A stretch of DNA of 64,000 bases from JAJZNI01 sp035624785 (lineage in GTDB: Bacteria; Chloroflexota; Dormibacteria; Aeolococcales; Aeolococcaceae). A program made the position numbers and the translations under genes. The notes below the pieces were generated by a model. It was not told the origin of the DNA. It worked only from the letters and a program-made list of their open reading frames with translations, and did not search any database. Of the stretch, positions 49,976 to 58,205 are shown one piece after another (the stretch's first letter is position 1; every line of letters begins with the position of its first letter). The stretch covers positions 346,457 through 410,456 of the forward strand of contig DASPQV010000025.1 in the NCBI GenBank assembly GCA_035624785.1, given 5' to 3'.

Positions 49976-51355
49976 TCAGTTGGGCGGTCCAGCGGCGAGG
50001 GTGATCGAGCTGGTGTGCGGGGCGCCGGATCCGTCGACCCAGCCGAGCTGGATAGTCTGCCCGGGGCGATCACTCCTCAGGGCGCTGGCGAGATCGCCGG
50101 CGTTGGTGACGGCGGCCCCGCTCACCGAGACGATCACGTCGCCGGCCTGGAGTCCCGCCGCCGCTGCCGGAGTGCCGCTGACGACCCCGACGATCAGCGC
50201 TCCGGCGCCGGCCGGCGACGTCGGGGAGGCAGGGGCGTTCTGGACCTCCACACCGATGAGCGGGCCCGTGGAACCGATCACCACGTTGCCGCTCGACCTG
50301 CCGCTCTCGATCTGATGAGCGATCGCCATCGCGGTGTCGATGGGGATCGCAAAGCCGGTTGTGCCGCTGGTCTGCTGAGCGAACGTCACCCCCGAGGACG
50401 AGCCGGCGGTGTCGATGCCGATGACCTGGCCGGCGGCGTTGACCAGCGGGCCGCCCGAGTCGCCGGGCTGGATGCCAGCCTGGATCCGGATGGTGCCGTT
50501 GAGGGTCTCGGAGGAGCTGCCGTCGCTGGCGGTGACCGTCTGGTCGAGGGCGGTGACCGTCCCGGTCACCGCGGCAGGTGTGCCGCCGCGTCCCAGGGCG
50601 TTGCCGATGGCGACGATCGAGTCGCCAACCTGGACCGTCGACGAGTCGCCGATCGGGGCCACCTTCAGGGTGGCAGCGTTCTCGAGCTGGAGCAACGCGA
50701 TGTCGTCAGCGTTGTCGTAGCCGAGCACCTTCACCTGGTAGATGGTGCCCTGGCCGTTCACCTGGGCGGTGATGTTGGTCGCGCCGTCGATCACGTGGTT
50801 GTTGGTCAGCACGATGCCCGACGAGCTGATGACGATCCCAGTCCCCGCGGCGGGGGCTCCGTTGATCACGTCATTGATGTCGACGACGGAGGGATCGACG
50901 GCGGCGGTGATCGCCGATGCGTTGAAGCCTCCGCCTGTGGCGGGCTGGCTGCTCTCGGATGGCAGGCTCGTGCCCGATTGCGGAGATGAGGCAGCGCTGG
51001 TCGGAGCGCGGAGCGCGACCCCGATGCCCGCGCCGATGCCACCGGCGGCAAGCGCGATGGCGACCCCGGCGGCGAGCGTGGCCGGCCACAGGCGCTTCCT
51101 GCGCGGCTGGCGGTACGCCAGGGGCGGATACGCGGTGGCGGGCGGGGGCGGCGGGTAGGGCGCGGCCCCCCATGCCGGGTAGCCCCAGCCCGAGGTGCCG
51201 GGGCCGGAAGGTGGCATGGGAGGCCATGCGCCCGAACCGGAGGGGTAGGAGGGCGGAGGGGGTGTGAGGTCCGGCGGCGCGGGATGATCGTCCGCGGGAA
51301 CAGCTCCCGAAACCGCGTCGGGCAACGAATCAGAAGGGGGGGTGGTGGGCTCCAT
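49976..51355 (-). CDS. HtrA/DegP-type membrane-anchored serine protease with PDZ domain
   Basis: The 459-residue protein has a Pro/Tyr-rich cytosolic N-terminus (1-85) and a membrane helix (about 90-115). A trypsin-like domain has His 187 (IVLTNNHVID), Asp 218 (DNADDIALLQ) and Ser 300 (IQPGDSGGPLVNAAG). A C-terminal PDZ domain lies at about 360-450 (GALIVGVVSGTPAAAAGLQA, GDVIVSVSGAAVT). It should act outside the membrane in envelope protein quality control. A short hairpin lies just upstream of the start codon (51367-51386) and may affect translation. Confidence 0.92.
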   Translation of the reverse strand: MEPTTPPSDSLPDAVSGAVPADDHPAPPDLTPPPPSYPSGSGAWPPMPPSGPGTSGWGYPAWGAAPYPPPPPATAYPPLAYRQPRRKRLWPATLAAGVAIALAAGGIGAGIGVALRAPTSAASSPQSGTSLPSESSQPATGGGFNASAITAAVDPSVVDINDVINGAPAAGTGIVISSSGIVLTNNHVIDGATNITAQVNGQGTIYQVKVLGYDNADDIALLQLENAATLKVAPIGDSSTVQVGDSIVAIGNALGRGGTPAAVTGTVTALDQTVTASDGSSSETLNGTIRIQAGIQPGDSGGPLVNAAGQVIGIDTAGSSSGVTFAQQTSGTTGFAIPIDTAMAIAHQIESGRSSGNVVIGSTGPLIGVEVQNAPASPTSPAGAGALIVGVVSGTPAAAAGLQAGDVIVSVSGAAVTNAGDLASALRSDRPGQTIQLGWVDGSGAPHTSSITLAAGPPN

Positions 51356-51366
51356 CGCTTCTCAAA

Positions 51367-51386
51367 CCTCAGTGATGGGACTGAGG
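51367..51386 (-). promoter_or_regulatory. 7-bp hairpin in the htrA-like leader
   Basis: CCTCAGT and ACTGAGG are separated by GATGGG, ending 12 bases before the ATG at 51355 (minus strand). It would sit immediately upstream of the weak GAGAAG ribosome site, so it could gate translation, or be an operator. Confidence 0.3.
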
Positions 51387-51572
51387 CTACTCACCGATCC
51401 TTACCATCTCATGAACGCACGACGGTGCCCGCGAAACCTCGTGTGAACCTTTCGATGTCATTACCGTGGGTGGCGCCGCGTGGGCCATCGATGTGAGCTG
51501 CCCGGCGCGCGGAGAAGGCGCTTCCGCCGCCTCATGCTGGGCGGCTCCGTAGCGGCGTCACTCGGAGCTGTG

Positions 51573-51737
51573 TCAGCCTTCCTCGACCGCGTCCATGACG
51601 GGCTTGATGTCGATGATCGGCGTCCCGTCCACCGCCTCCAAGCGGTCGGCGAGGATCACCGCCCACACCGCGGCGCAGCCGATGCTGTAGCCCACGTACG
51701 TCTTGACGGGAGGGTTGATTCGGATCGCCCGTAGAGT
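51573..51737 (-). pseudogene. possible remnant of a TrmO/TsaA-like (UPF0066) gene, C-terminal part only
   Basis: On the minus strand the last 54 residues of an open frame read TLRAIRINPPVKTYVGYSIG and end ADRLEAVDGTPIIDIKPVMD-AVEEG followed by a stop. The L-(E/D)-A-(V/L)-DGTP-(V/I)-(L/I)-DIKP string is the near-invariant C-terminal signature of TrmO/TsaA tRNA methyltransferases. No N-terminal domain or plausible start is visible upstream; further upstream the frame is antisense to a lipoprotein gene. A decayed fragment is the best reading, but similarity rests on one motif. Confidence 0.4.
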
Positions 51738-51816
51738 CGGCACCTGCTCAACCAATGCTCGCACAGGACAAGCGCAGCTGAGCACCAGGGAACCCAGAGC
51801 CGCCTGCGAACGTCTC

Positions 51817-52353
51817 ATGAGCATGAGGCTCGTCGACGCCCTCCTCCTCTGCGCTGCGACCACCTGCGCGGCGGCCTGCGGTCCAGCCCGGGGTGACTCC
51901 GGCGGCCTCCCCGGCCCGGCAACGGGGACCCCGACTCCCGCCATCACCGCCGGATCCTCAGCCCCGACCCCGGCGCCCTCCGCGGGGGCGGTGCTGGGCA
52001 CCGCCTCCAACAGCGCCGGCTGGACCTCGGAGGTCACCGCCCAGCCAGACGGGCGGCTGGAGCTCAGCGTGACGGTCAGCGGCCCCCTCACCCTGTACGG
52101 GGGCTGCGTCCCCACGCTCACGGCGCGGGCCCAGACACCGGCGGGGGCATCGGTCCCGATTCCGCCCACCACGCTTCCCGCCGGTGCCCATTGCCTCGCC
52201 ATCGCCCTCATCAGCGTGCCGCCGGGGACGACCCGGACCTTCACCGCCGACCTCGCCGAGCCCACCGCGCCGGGCGTCTACGTCATCCAGGGCACGCTGG
52301 ACCCGAGCGGTGGCGACCGGCCCCAGGTCCCCGCCGTGACGATCTCGATCTGA
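51817..52353 (+). CDS. lipoprotein with Ig-like domain, paralogue-like to the one at 4358
   Basis: From the ATG at 51817 the 178-residue product has signal MSMRLVDALLLCAATTCAAA followed by Cys (lipobox A-A-A-C) and a Pro/Thr/Ser linker. A beta domain has LELSVTVSGPLTLYGGC, AGAHCLAIALISVPPGTTRT and PGVYVIQGTLDPSGG. The order GP-x-L...C...AG-x-C...PG-x-T...PG-x-Y-x-x-x-x-TL is the same as in the lipoprotein at 4358. Surface-anchored; function unknown. The 430 bases upstream contain only the TrmO-like fragment and no recognised promoter. Confidence 0.6.
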   Translation: MSMRLVDALLLCAATTCAAACGPARGDSGGLPGPATGTPTPAITAGSSAPTPAPSAGAVLGTASNSAGWTSEVTAQPDGRLELSVTVSGPLTLYGGCVPTLTARAQTPAGASVPIPPTTLPAGAHCLAIALISVPPGTTRTFTADLAEPTAPGVYVIQGTLDPSGGDRPQVPAVTISI

Positions 52354-52576
52354 GGAGCTCCGAGCGCTCCCGACAGGATCGCCAGCAGCCCGGCCAATGC
52401 GCTCTCTGTTGCAGTGGCTCGACCCGTAACCGGACGGCTGCCCAACACGTTCCTCACACGGGAACGGCTGTGGGGCACGTGGTGCCGAACGCCGTCCGCT
52501 CCTTGGAGAACGCGGTCCGATGGCTGGGTGTTCCGCTGTCCAGGCTCCGGCAATCGGGGCAAGGGGCCGGGGCAGG

Positions 52577-53878
52577 ATGGCGGCTCCGGTGGAAAGGCGA
52601 ACCATCGCCCTGATCGCCGGCCTCGCCTTGGGCATGGCCGGCTGCGGCACCTCATCAGTTGTGCCGCGGCCCTCATCCGGCACCGCGGCCGCAAGCCCCA
52701 CCCGCTCCCAGACCTCCGCGTCAACCGTGCCGGGGGCGGTGAGTCCCACGCCGGCAACGGAGACGCCCAGCAGCACCGAGTCGCTCCCGCCGCTGACCAC
52801 GGCCTGGGCGGAGGTGGCCGCCCCCAGCGGGCCCGCCGTGCTCAACGCCATCGCCTGCGCGGGTGCCAGCGAGTGCTGGGCGGTCGGCAGCTCCGGTGCT
52901 GGGGACCTCTCGGCGTCGGTGCCCATCATCGATGCCTATCAGGGAAATCGATGGATCGCCGTGAGCGGCGTGCCGGCCATCGCCGGGGGGCTGAACGGAG
53001 TCGCCTGCGCCGCCAGCGACGACTGCTGGGCGGTGGGCTCGGGGGCCACCGGCCCGCTCGTCATGCGGTACAACGGGGACACTTGGGCCGCCGTCAAAAC
53101 ACCCGGCCTCTCCAGCGAGGACGGCGGGCTCTTCGGAATCAGCTGCACCGGCTCCAGCGACTGCTGGGCGGTGGGGCAGGGCAGCGCCGGAAGCGGAGCC
53201 AAGCAAGCGGTAGGCCCACTGCTCGCACATTTCGACGGAAGCGGCTGGGTGGCGGTGAGCGGTCCTGCCTTGCCCGCGAATGACGCGCTTCTCTCCGCAA
53301 TCGCCTGTCCGGCTGCGGGCGACTGCTGGGCGGTTGGTGACGCAGGAGACTTCAGCGGTCTCGTCGAGCACTTGAGCAACGGAGTGTGGGCGGCCGTGAC
53401 CAGCCCCGACCTCGCCGGATCCGACCAGACCGGAGGCACGCTGGACAGCATCAGCTGCGCATCCGCCGACCAGTGCTGGGCGGTCGGCGGCGGCCCCGAG
53501 GCCGAGGGGCCGCCGGTGATCGAGCAACTCAGCAACGGTGCCTGGACGGTGGAGCCGGTCGCCGGAACACCGAGCGGCAGCGGCAACCTCTCAGGCATCG
53601 CGTGCCAGTCTTGGAGCGACTGCTGGGCGGTGGGCTTCGGCGCGAGCAGCAACGGCATCACGTCTCCACTGCAAGTGGCAGACCTCGTCGAGCACTACGC
53701 CGGCGGCTCCTGGACCCCGATGAGCGCCTCGCCAGCCTTCGACAACCAGCAGGGCGATCCGTACCAGTACCTCCAGGCTGTGACCTGCGTCGCCTCCACC
53801 TGCTGGACGGTCGGCTACGCCAGCGGTGGCTCGGGGCCGGTCCGACCGGTGATCGAGACCGCGTCGGTCAGCGGGTGA
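52577..53878 (+). CDS. lipoprotein with seven C..CWAVG repeats, predicted beta-propeller
   Basis: The 433-residue product has a lipobox M-A-G-C near residue 23 and a Ser/Thr/Pro linker to about 75. Seven repeats follow, each with (I/V)(A/S)C-x(5,6)-C-W-A-V-G: IACAGASECWAVG, VACAASDDCWAVG, ISCTGSSDCWAVG, IACPAAGDCWAVG, ISCASADQCWAVG, IACQSWSDCWAVG and VTCVASTCWTVG. Repeat spacing of roughly 45-60 residues and W/G-rich strand ends fit a seven-bladed propeller with one disulfide per blade. Likely a surface binding protein; ligand unknown. The ATG at 52577 gives the best signal peptide. Confidence 0.72.
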   Translation: MAAPVERRTIALIAGLALGMAGCGTSSVVPRPSSGTAAASPTRSQTSASTVPGAVSPTPATETPSSTESLPPLTTAWAEVAAPSGPAVLNAIACAGASECWAVGSSGAGDLSASVPIIDAYQGNRWIAVSGVPAIAGGLNGVACAASDDCWAVGSGATGPLVMRYNGDTWAAVKTPGLSSEDGGLFGISCTGSSDCWAVGQGSAGSGAKQAVGPLLAHFDGSGWVAVSGPALPANDALLSAIACPAAGDCWAVGDAGDFSGLVEHLSNGVWAAVTSPDLAGSDQTGGTLDSISCASADQCWAVGGGPEAEGPPVIEQLSNGAWTVEPVAGTPSGSGNLSGIACQSWSDCWAVGFGASSNGITSPLQVADLVEHYAGGSWTPMSASPAFDNQQGDPYQYLQAVTCVASTCWTVGYASGGSGPVRPVIETASVSG

Positions 53879-53882
53879 GCCC

Positions 53883-54200
53883 TCAAGCGACTGACGGCCT
53901 GGTCGGCCCGCCGCGCAGGAAGGAGACGCGAAACTGCCTCATCTCGCCACGCGCGTATCCTCCGGCGATAGCGGGGTCCCCTTCCATCACCGCCGTCGCC
54001 GCTTCCTCGTTCTCCGCCTCGAAGATCACGATGCCGGTGTTGAGTTTGCCGAGCGTCGGGCCCGCGAGAACCACGATGCCTGCAGCGAGCAAGCTCTCGA
54101 GCCGTTCAGCGTGGGCCTGCCAAACCGCGTTCTCCTCGTCAGTCATCGTCGCGGCGAAGTCGTCGCGCGGCGGGTGCAGGAAGTACACCCATTCGCTCAT
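53883..54200 (-). CDS. YCII-related domain protein
   Basis: The 105-residue protein starts MSEWVYFLHPPRDDFAATMT. The body DEENAVWQAHAERLESLLAA, then GIVVLAGPTLG and GIVIFEAENEEAATAVMEGD with PAIAGGYARGEMRQF, is a ferredoxin-like YCII fold. The family's conserved His is in QAHAERL and the Asp in MEGDPA. Related proteins include muconolactone-isomerase-like enzymes and chlorophenol dehalogenase accessories; function here is unknown. A longer frame is open upstream, but the ATG at 54200 is the family start. Confidence 0.8.
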   Translation of the reverse strand: MSEWVYFLHPPRDDFAATMTDEENAVWQAHAERLESLLAAGIVVLAGPTLGKLNTGIVIFEAENEEAATAVMEGDPAIAGGYARGEMRQFRVSFLRGGPTRPSVA

Positions 54201-54205
54201 CGGAT

Positions 54206-54475
54206 CTATTCTGCGACGCCCGGCATGCGACTTCCACCCCACCCGGGTCGAGCCTCGGGCCGCGCCGGGTCCCAGACCACCTGCCCGCCCACCACCGCTG
54301 CCCCTGACGGCTCGTCCGCGGCGGACCGCTCCACCCAGTCGCCACCGTCCCGGCCCCACGTCATTGCCAGGCCTTGCGGTGCCGGGTTGTCGACAGTCTC
54401 GTTCGTGTCCAACGGGCCATGTGGCCAGCGGCCTCTCCCAGCGCCTCCCTCGGCGTCGCCTGAGATGGCAACCAT
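54206..54475 (-). CDS. doubtful 89-residue open frame upstream of the YCII gene
   Basis: An ATG-initiated frame (MVAISGDAEGGAGRGRWPHG onward) ends 5 bases before the YCII start on the same strand, as in an operon. It is hydrophilic, rich in Gly, Asp and Pro, with no recognised domain and no clear ribosome site. Third-position GC is lower than in neighbouring genes by eye. It might be a real small protein or chance. The rest of the gap to 54621 shows nothing else. Confidence 0.25.
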   Translation of the reverse strand: MVAISGDAEGGAGRGRWPHGPLDTNETVDNPAPQGLAMTWGRDGGDWVERSAADEPSGAAVVGGQVVWDPARPEARPGWGGSRMPGVAE

Positions 54476-54621
54476 GCCGCCGAATGGTGCGTTAGCGCCA
54501 AATGCTGCTTAGCGACAGCCTCTGCCCTCTGCTATCACCACCCATGCTCCGGAGCCGACCAACCCCCAGGACATTGGGTGCTGTCAAACGACGCGGTGTT
54601 CAGGAGTGCCACACTCCGGCC

Positions 54622-55476
54622 ATGAGGCGCTTCTCGGTGATGGGTCCCCGCGACCCCAGCCACTGGTTCCGGATCGGGACGGTCGACGTCACCACCACGA
54701 TCCTGGTGACGGCCATCGCCTGCATCACCCTCGTCCTCTTCGCAATCAGCCCGTCCCTGCTTCCCCCCCTCGCCCTCTCATCGCAGTTGGTGAGCCAAGG
54801 GGAGGTCTGGCGGCTGCTCACCTGGCCCTTTGCCAATGCCCTCCTGGACCTCTCGAATAGCCTCTGGCTGATCCTCGCCATCGTCGTCTTCTGGTGGCTC
54901 GGCGAGCGCCTGGAGCGGAGCCTCGGCGCCCGGCGCTGCCTCCTCTTCTACGCCATCATCGCCGCCCTCCCGGCGCTCGCAATCACCGTCTTCGGCATGG
55001 TCACGGGCCAGTGGTTCGTCCAAGACTCGTCCGGGATGTTCGACCTCGAGACCGGCGTCCTCGTCGCCTTCGCGGCGGCCTATCCACGAGTCCGCTTCTT
55101 CTTCGGCATCGAGGCCTGGGTCCTTGCCGTCGCCTTCATTGGGATCGACGTCCTCATCTACCTCAGCCAGCGCGTCTGGATCGACGTCATCTACCTGCTC
55201 GTGACCGCGGCGGTTGCCCTGCTGGCCACCCGTGCATTCCGCCTCACCCGCGCGCGCTGGATCCCCGCCATCCTGCTCCCCCCCTTCGTCACCGGTGATA
55301 CATCACACCGCCGAGAGCGGCAGCGCAAGAAGGCGGCACGTGCTGTCCATCTCAGGGTGGTTCACGAGAGCGACATCAACGCCATCCTCGACAAGATCTC
55401 CGAGCACGGCATCAACAGCCTTTCGCGCGAGGAGCGCCAGCGGCTGGACGAGCACGGCCAGGGCTCCCGCCGGTGA
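54622..55476 (+). CDS. rhomboid-fold membrane protein, probably not proteolytic
   Basis: The 284-residue protein has six hydrophobic helices. The first loop LVSQGEVWRLLTWPFANALL matches the rhomboid E-x-W-R-x-x-T-x-x-F, and SLWLILAIVVFWWLGERLER is the helix 2 region. The GxSG catalytic serine motif is absent; its place reads DLETGVLVAFAAAYP, so peptidase activity is unlikely. The C-terminal cytosolic tail contains ESDINAILDKISEHGINSLS-REERQRL, the short LDKIxxxGxxSLxxxER motif found on many bacterial rhomboid-like proteins. ATG 54622 is chosen over earlier Met residues in a low-complexity lead. Confidence 0.75.
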   Translation: MRRFSVMGPRDPSHWFRIGTVDVTTTILVTAIACITLVLFAISPSLLPPLALSSQLVSQGEVWRLLTWPFANALLDLSNSLWLILAIVVFWWLGERLERSLGARRCLLFYAIIAALPALAITVFGMVTGQWFVQDSSGMFDLETGVLVAFAAAYPRVRFFFGIEAWVLAVAFIGIDVLIYLSQRVWIDVIYLLVTAAVALLATRAFRLTRARWIPAILLPPFVTGDTSHRRERQRKKAARAVHLRVVHESDINAILDKISEHGINSLSREERQRLDEHGQGSRR

Positions 55477-55533
55477 AGGTTTCCCCCGCCTGAGGATGAC
55501 CTCTCGCCCCGTCGGCGGCTAACATTGTCGGCC

Positions 55534-56070
55534 GTGCTTGCCTGGATGGACCTCGAGACCACCGGCCTCGACCCCGCACGCCACGTGATCGTGGAGATCG
55601 CGACGCTGGTCACCAACGACGAGTTGGTGGTGCTGGCGGAAGGTCCCGACATCGTCGTGCATGCCGAGCCCGGGCAGCTGCTCCAAATGGATGACGTCGT
55701 CCGCGCCATGCACACCGCCTCCGGTCTCCTGACCGCCATCGAAGCTTCGTCGACCTCCCTGGAAGAGGCGGGTCAGCTCACCCTGGAATTCCTCCGGGAG
55801 CACATCCAGGCGCCAGGAACGGTTCCTCTCTGCGGGAACTCCATCGGCACCGACCGCCGGTTCCTGGCGACGTACCTGCCCGCCATCGAGCAATTCCTCC
55901 ACTATCGGTCGGTGGACGTGTCGAGCATCAAGGAGCTCTGCCGCCGCTGGTACCCGGAGGTGCTGCAGCGAGCTCCCGCCAAAGCGGAGACCCACAGGGC
56001 GATGGAGGACATCCGCGAGTCGCTCACCGAGCTTGCCTATTATCGTGCCACCATCTTTGCCAGCCGGTGA
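55534..56070 (+). CDS. orn: oligoribonuclease (DEDDh 3'-5' exoribonuclease)
   Basis: The roughly 178-residue protein begins VLAWMDLETTGLDPARHVIV with DxE of Exo I. It has GNSIGTDRRFLATYLP (Exo II Asp), RSVDVSSIKELCRRWYPEVL and a final HRAMEDIRESLTELAYYRAT (Exo III HxxxxD). It degrades di- to penta-ribonucleotides, including pGpG from c-di-GMP breakdown. GTG at 55534 is chosen; TTG at 55525 is an alternative. The 248 bases to the next gene contain only a weak 40-residue antisense frame (56155-56277). Confidence 0.93.
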   Translation: MLAWMDLETTGLDPARHVIVEIATLVTNDELVVLAEGPDIVVHAEPGQLLQMDDVVRAMHTASGLLTAIEASSTSLEEAGQLTLEFLREHIQAPGTVPLCGNSIGTDRRFLATYLPAIEQFLHYRSVDVSSIKELCRRWYPEVLQRAPAKAETHRAMEDIRESLTELAYYRATIFASR

Positions 56071-56318
56071 GGCTCTGCAGCGCAACCAGGTCAGCAGCCA
56101 GCCAGTGCCCGGCCGGCAGATAGGCGGGCGCTCCGCGCCCGTGGCATTCGCCGCTCAGTCTGTCCTGAGCGTAATCCACAGGTCCGGCTTGATCATCGCC
56201 GCCACCCAGAGCGGCCAGACGCGGGGACCATGGCAGTGGTAGCTCACCAGCCCGGCCGATAGCGATCTGGACGACATGGGTGCCAGAACCACCGGGGATG
56301 CCTGCCACCACGGCTGGA

Positions 56319-57539
56319 TCAGAAAACATAGCCCGGCCAGGGGAGCGGCGACCAGCTGAACATGGCGGTGGCCCGTGCCACCGCTCCCGCGGTTCGCTCC
56401 TCGACCAGGCCGGCCCGCTGGAGACGCTCGACCGGGACGTCGCCGAGGCAGACGGCGGCCAGGGCGCTCACACTCAGGGACAGGTCAGGCTCGTCGGTGG
56501 TGGCCGCGCAGGTGGCCCCGTCCAGACCGCCCTCCACCCAGCAACGCTGCGGAGTTGTGCCCGGCTGGTCGTGAATCTCCAGGACCAGACCGTCGTCGCG
56601 CCCGTAGCGCCGGGCGGCGAGCAGGACGGTGGGGTCCAGGGGACAGAGCCAGAGGAGGTCGGAGGGGAGGCGCCGCCAGCTGCGGGGGTCAGCGAGCCTT
56701 TCGGGGAAGGCCTCGTCCACCGGGCGGCGCCGGGCGGTCACGCGGGTGACCAGGTCGTGCTCGATGCAGAAGCGCCACAGCGAGGCCTCGGCCTCGGATG
56801 TGACCGCCCAGAGCTCCTCAACCGTGAGGGCACCGGTGGTGACAAGTCCGTCCCATGAGACCTTGAGTCGGTAGGAGACCAGCCCGTCGACCTGCCCCGC
56901 GTTGTCGCGGTGAACGGCGAAGTGGATGGGGCTGTAACCGTCGGCGGGCCTCTCCGCGTCCGCGTAGCGGCGGCGCAGCAGCTCCCCCGGACGGCTGACG
57001 GCACCGTTGCGCGCCGCGCAGACCCGCTCGTGGAGGCGGGCAAGGGCGGACAGGGCGGCGGTGGCCTCGACCAGCTCGACCCGGCTGTCGCCGTGACCGT
57101 GGAACACCCGGGCGCGCGCGGCATCGACCTCGACGGTCGCCGCGCGGGCCGCGGGCCCAAAGCCGAACTGCCCGTAGATCGGCGCCTCGCTGGGCACCAG
57201 CCCGGCGACCGGAACGCCGCGCTCCCGGGCGTCATCGAGCATCGCCGCCATCAGCCCGCGCAGGGCCCCGCGGCGCCGGTGGCTGGGCAGGACGGCCACC
57301 TCGGTGACGCCGGCCATCGCGACCCGGGCGCCGCCGGGCACGGTGAGCCGCAGGTCGACGATCGCCCCCACGCCGAACGGCCGGCCCTCCTCCTCGGCGA
57401 CCCAGCCACGGAACCCGGCCATCCCCTGGGCCCTGGTCGCGACCTCCTCGGACGTCAGGATCTCGCCCCAGGCGACGCGGTTCACCTCGACGAGGTGGCC
57501 CGCTTCGTCCGAACCCAAACGGCGCAGCTCGATGGTCAT
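56319..57539 (-). CDS. Eis-like GNAT N-acetyltransferase
   Basis: The 406-residue protein has an N-terminal GNAT domain with acetyl-CoA loop VAVLPSHRRRGALRGLM (81-97) and general-acid Tyr 122 in SEAPIYGQFGFGPA. A second GNAT-like domain and a sterol-carrier-like C-terminal domain follow. The protein ends exactly in Phe (PGYVF), matching the Eis family, where the C-terminal carboxylate is the catalytic base. Mycobacterial Eis acetylates aminoglycosides and proteins at lysine. Here the substrate is unknown and no resistance genes are adjacent. ATG at 57539 is the family start in a longer open frame. Confidence 0.88.
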   Translation of the reverse strand: MTIELRRLGSDEAGHLVEVNRVAWGEILTSEEVATRAQGMAGFRGWVAEEEGRPFGVGAIVDLRLTVPGGARVAMAGVTEVAVLPSHRRRGALRGLMAAMLDDARERGVPVAGLVPSEAPIYGQFGFGPAARAATVEVDAARARVFHGHGDSRVELVEATAALSALARLHERVCAARNGAVSRPGELLRRRYADAERPADGYSPIHFAVHRDNAGQVDGLVSYRLKVSWDGLVTTGALTVEELWAVTSEAEASLWRFCIEHDLVTRVTARRRPVDEAFPERLADPRSWRRLPSDLLWLCPLDPTVLLAARRYGRDDGLVLEIHDQPGTTPQRCWVEGGLDGATCAATTDEPDLSLSVSALAAVCLGDVPVERLQRAGLVEERTAGAVARATAMFSWSPLPWPGYVF

Positions 57540-57599
57540 GGAGGCCAGATCATGGCGCAGTCGGGGATGGGACCGGGGCCGGGAGCTGTCATTCGTCGG

Positions 57600-57667
57600 C
57601 GGGGCGAAAGGCCGAGAGACAGCGAGCCGCGCATCGTGAGCGGGGCGGAGGGCCGGGGGACAGCGAG
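57600..57667. repeat. imperfect 27-bp direct repeat upstream of the DUF1232 gene
   Basis: CGGGGCGAAAGGCCGAG (57600) and CGGGGCGGAGGGCCGGG (57641) each continue into a shared GACAGCGAG, giving 22 of 27 matches at a 41-base period. It lies between the divergent Eis-like and DUF1232 genes; its role is unknown. Confidence 0.4.
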
Positions 57668-57764
57668 GGCGCAGCGTCGACCAGCCAGAGCCCGCGAGCG
57701 GGGATCGGTGCCACGTCCGGTGGCCAGCCGGGGTCGGGCGGCTCCGCGTAGACTCGGTCGGCCC

Positions 57765-58205
57765 ATGCTCGACCGCCTCCGCTGGTTCAAGCGCCTGGTC
57801 CTCGACCTCCCCCGGCAGCTCCGGCTCGCCTACTGCCTGTTCCGCGATCCCCGGGTGCCGCTGGCCCCCAAGGCCGGGCTGGCGGCGGCGCTGGGACTGA
57901 TCATCACCCCGGTGATCGACCTTCCCGAGGCGGTGCCGATCATCGGCGAGATCGACGCTGTCGCCCTCACGCTGCTGGCCCTGCGGGCCTTCACCGCGCT
58001 CTGCCCAGCCGAGGTGGTGACCGAGCAGGAACGGCTCATCGCCGAGGGGCGAAGCCGCTTCGACCAGGATGTGGCCGCCGGCGAGCGGCTGGCGCTGGCA
58101 CTGACGAGGCGTCTCCGGCGGGGGCCGGCGATGATCGCGGAGAGCCCAGGCCCGGCGGGCGGCGGACAGACGACGCCGGGCAGTCACGGGGAGGCGGTGG
58201 CATGA
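57765..58205 (+). CDS. DUF1232 (YkvA-like) membrane-associated protein
   Basis: The 146-residue protein has a basic amphipathic N-terminus (MLDRLRWFKRLVLDLPRQLR). Its core AYCLFRDPRVPLAPKAGLAA, then ALGLIITPVIDLPEAVPIIG and EIDAVALTLLALRAF, is the DUF1232 hairpin (P-x-D-L-(I/P)-P-x-x-x-P-x-(I/L)-G-x-x-D). The tail is disordered. It overlaps rplI by ATGA, an uncommon arrangement placing it in the ribosomal protein L9/replicative helicase operon. Function unknown. Confidence 0.8.
   Translation: MLDRLRWFKRLVLDLPRQLRLAYCLFRDPRVPLAPKAGLAAALGLIITPVIDLPEAVPIIGEIDAVALTLLALRAFTALCPAEVVTEQERLIAEGRSRFDQDVAAGERLALALTRRLRRGPAMIAESPGPAGGGQTTPGSHGEAVA

Noticed and set aside
56155..56277. 40-residue minus-strand frame (MSSRSLSAGLVSYHCHGPRV...) downstream of the Eis-like gene
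   Set aside because: Compact and Trp-rich, but no ribosome binding site, no known family and no independent support.
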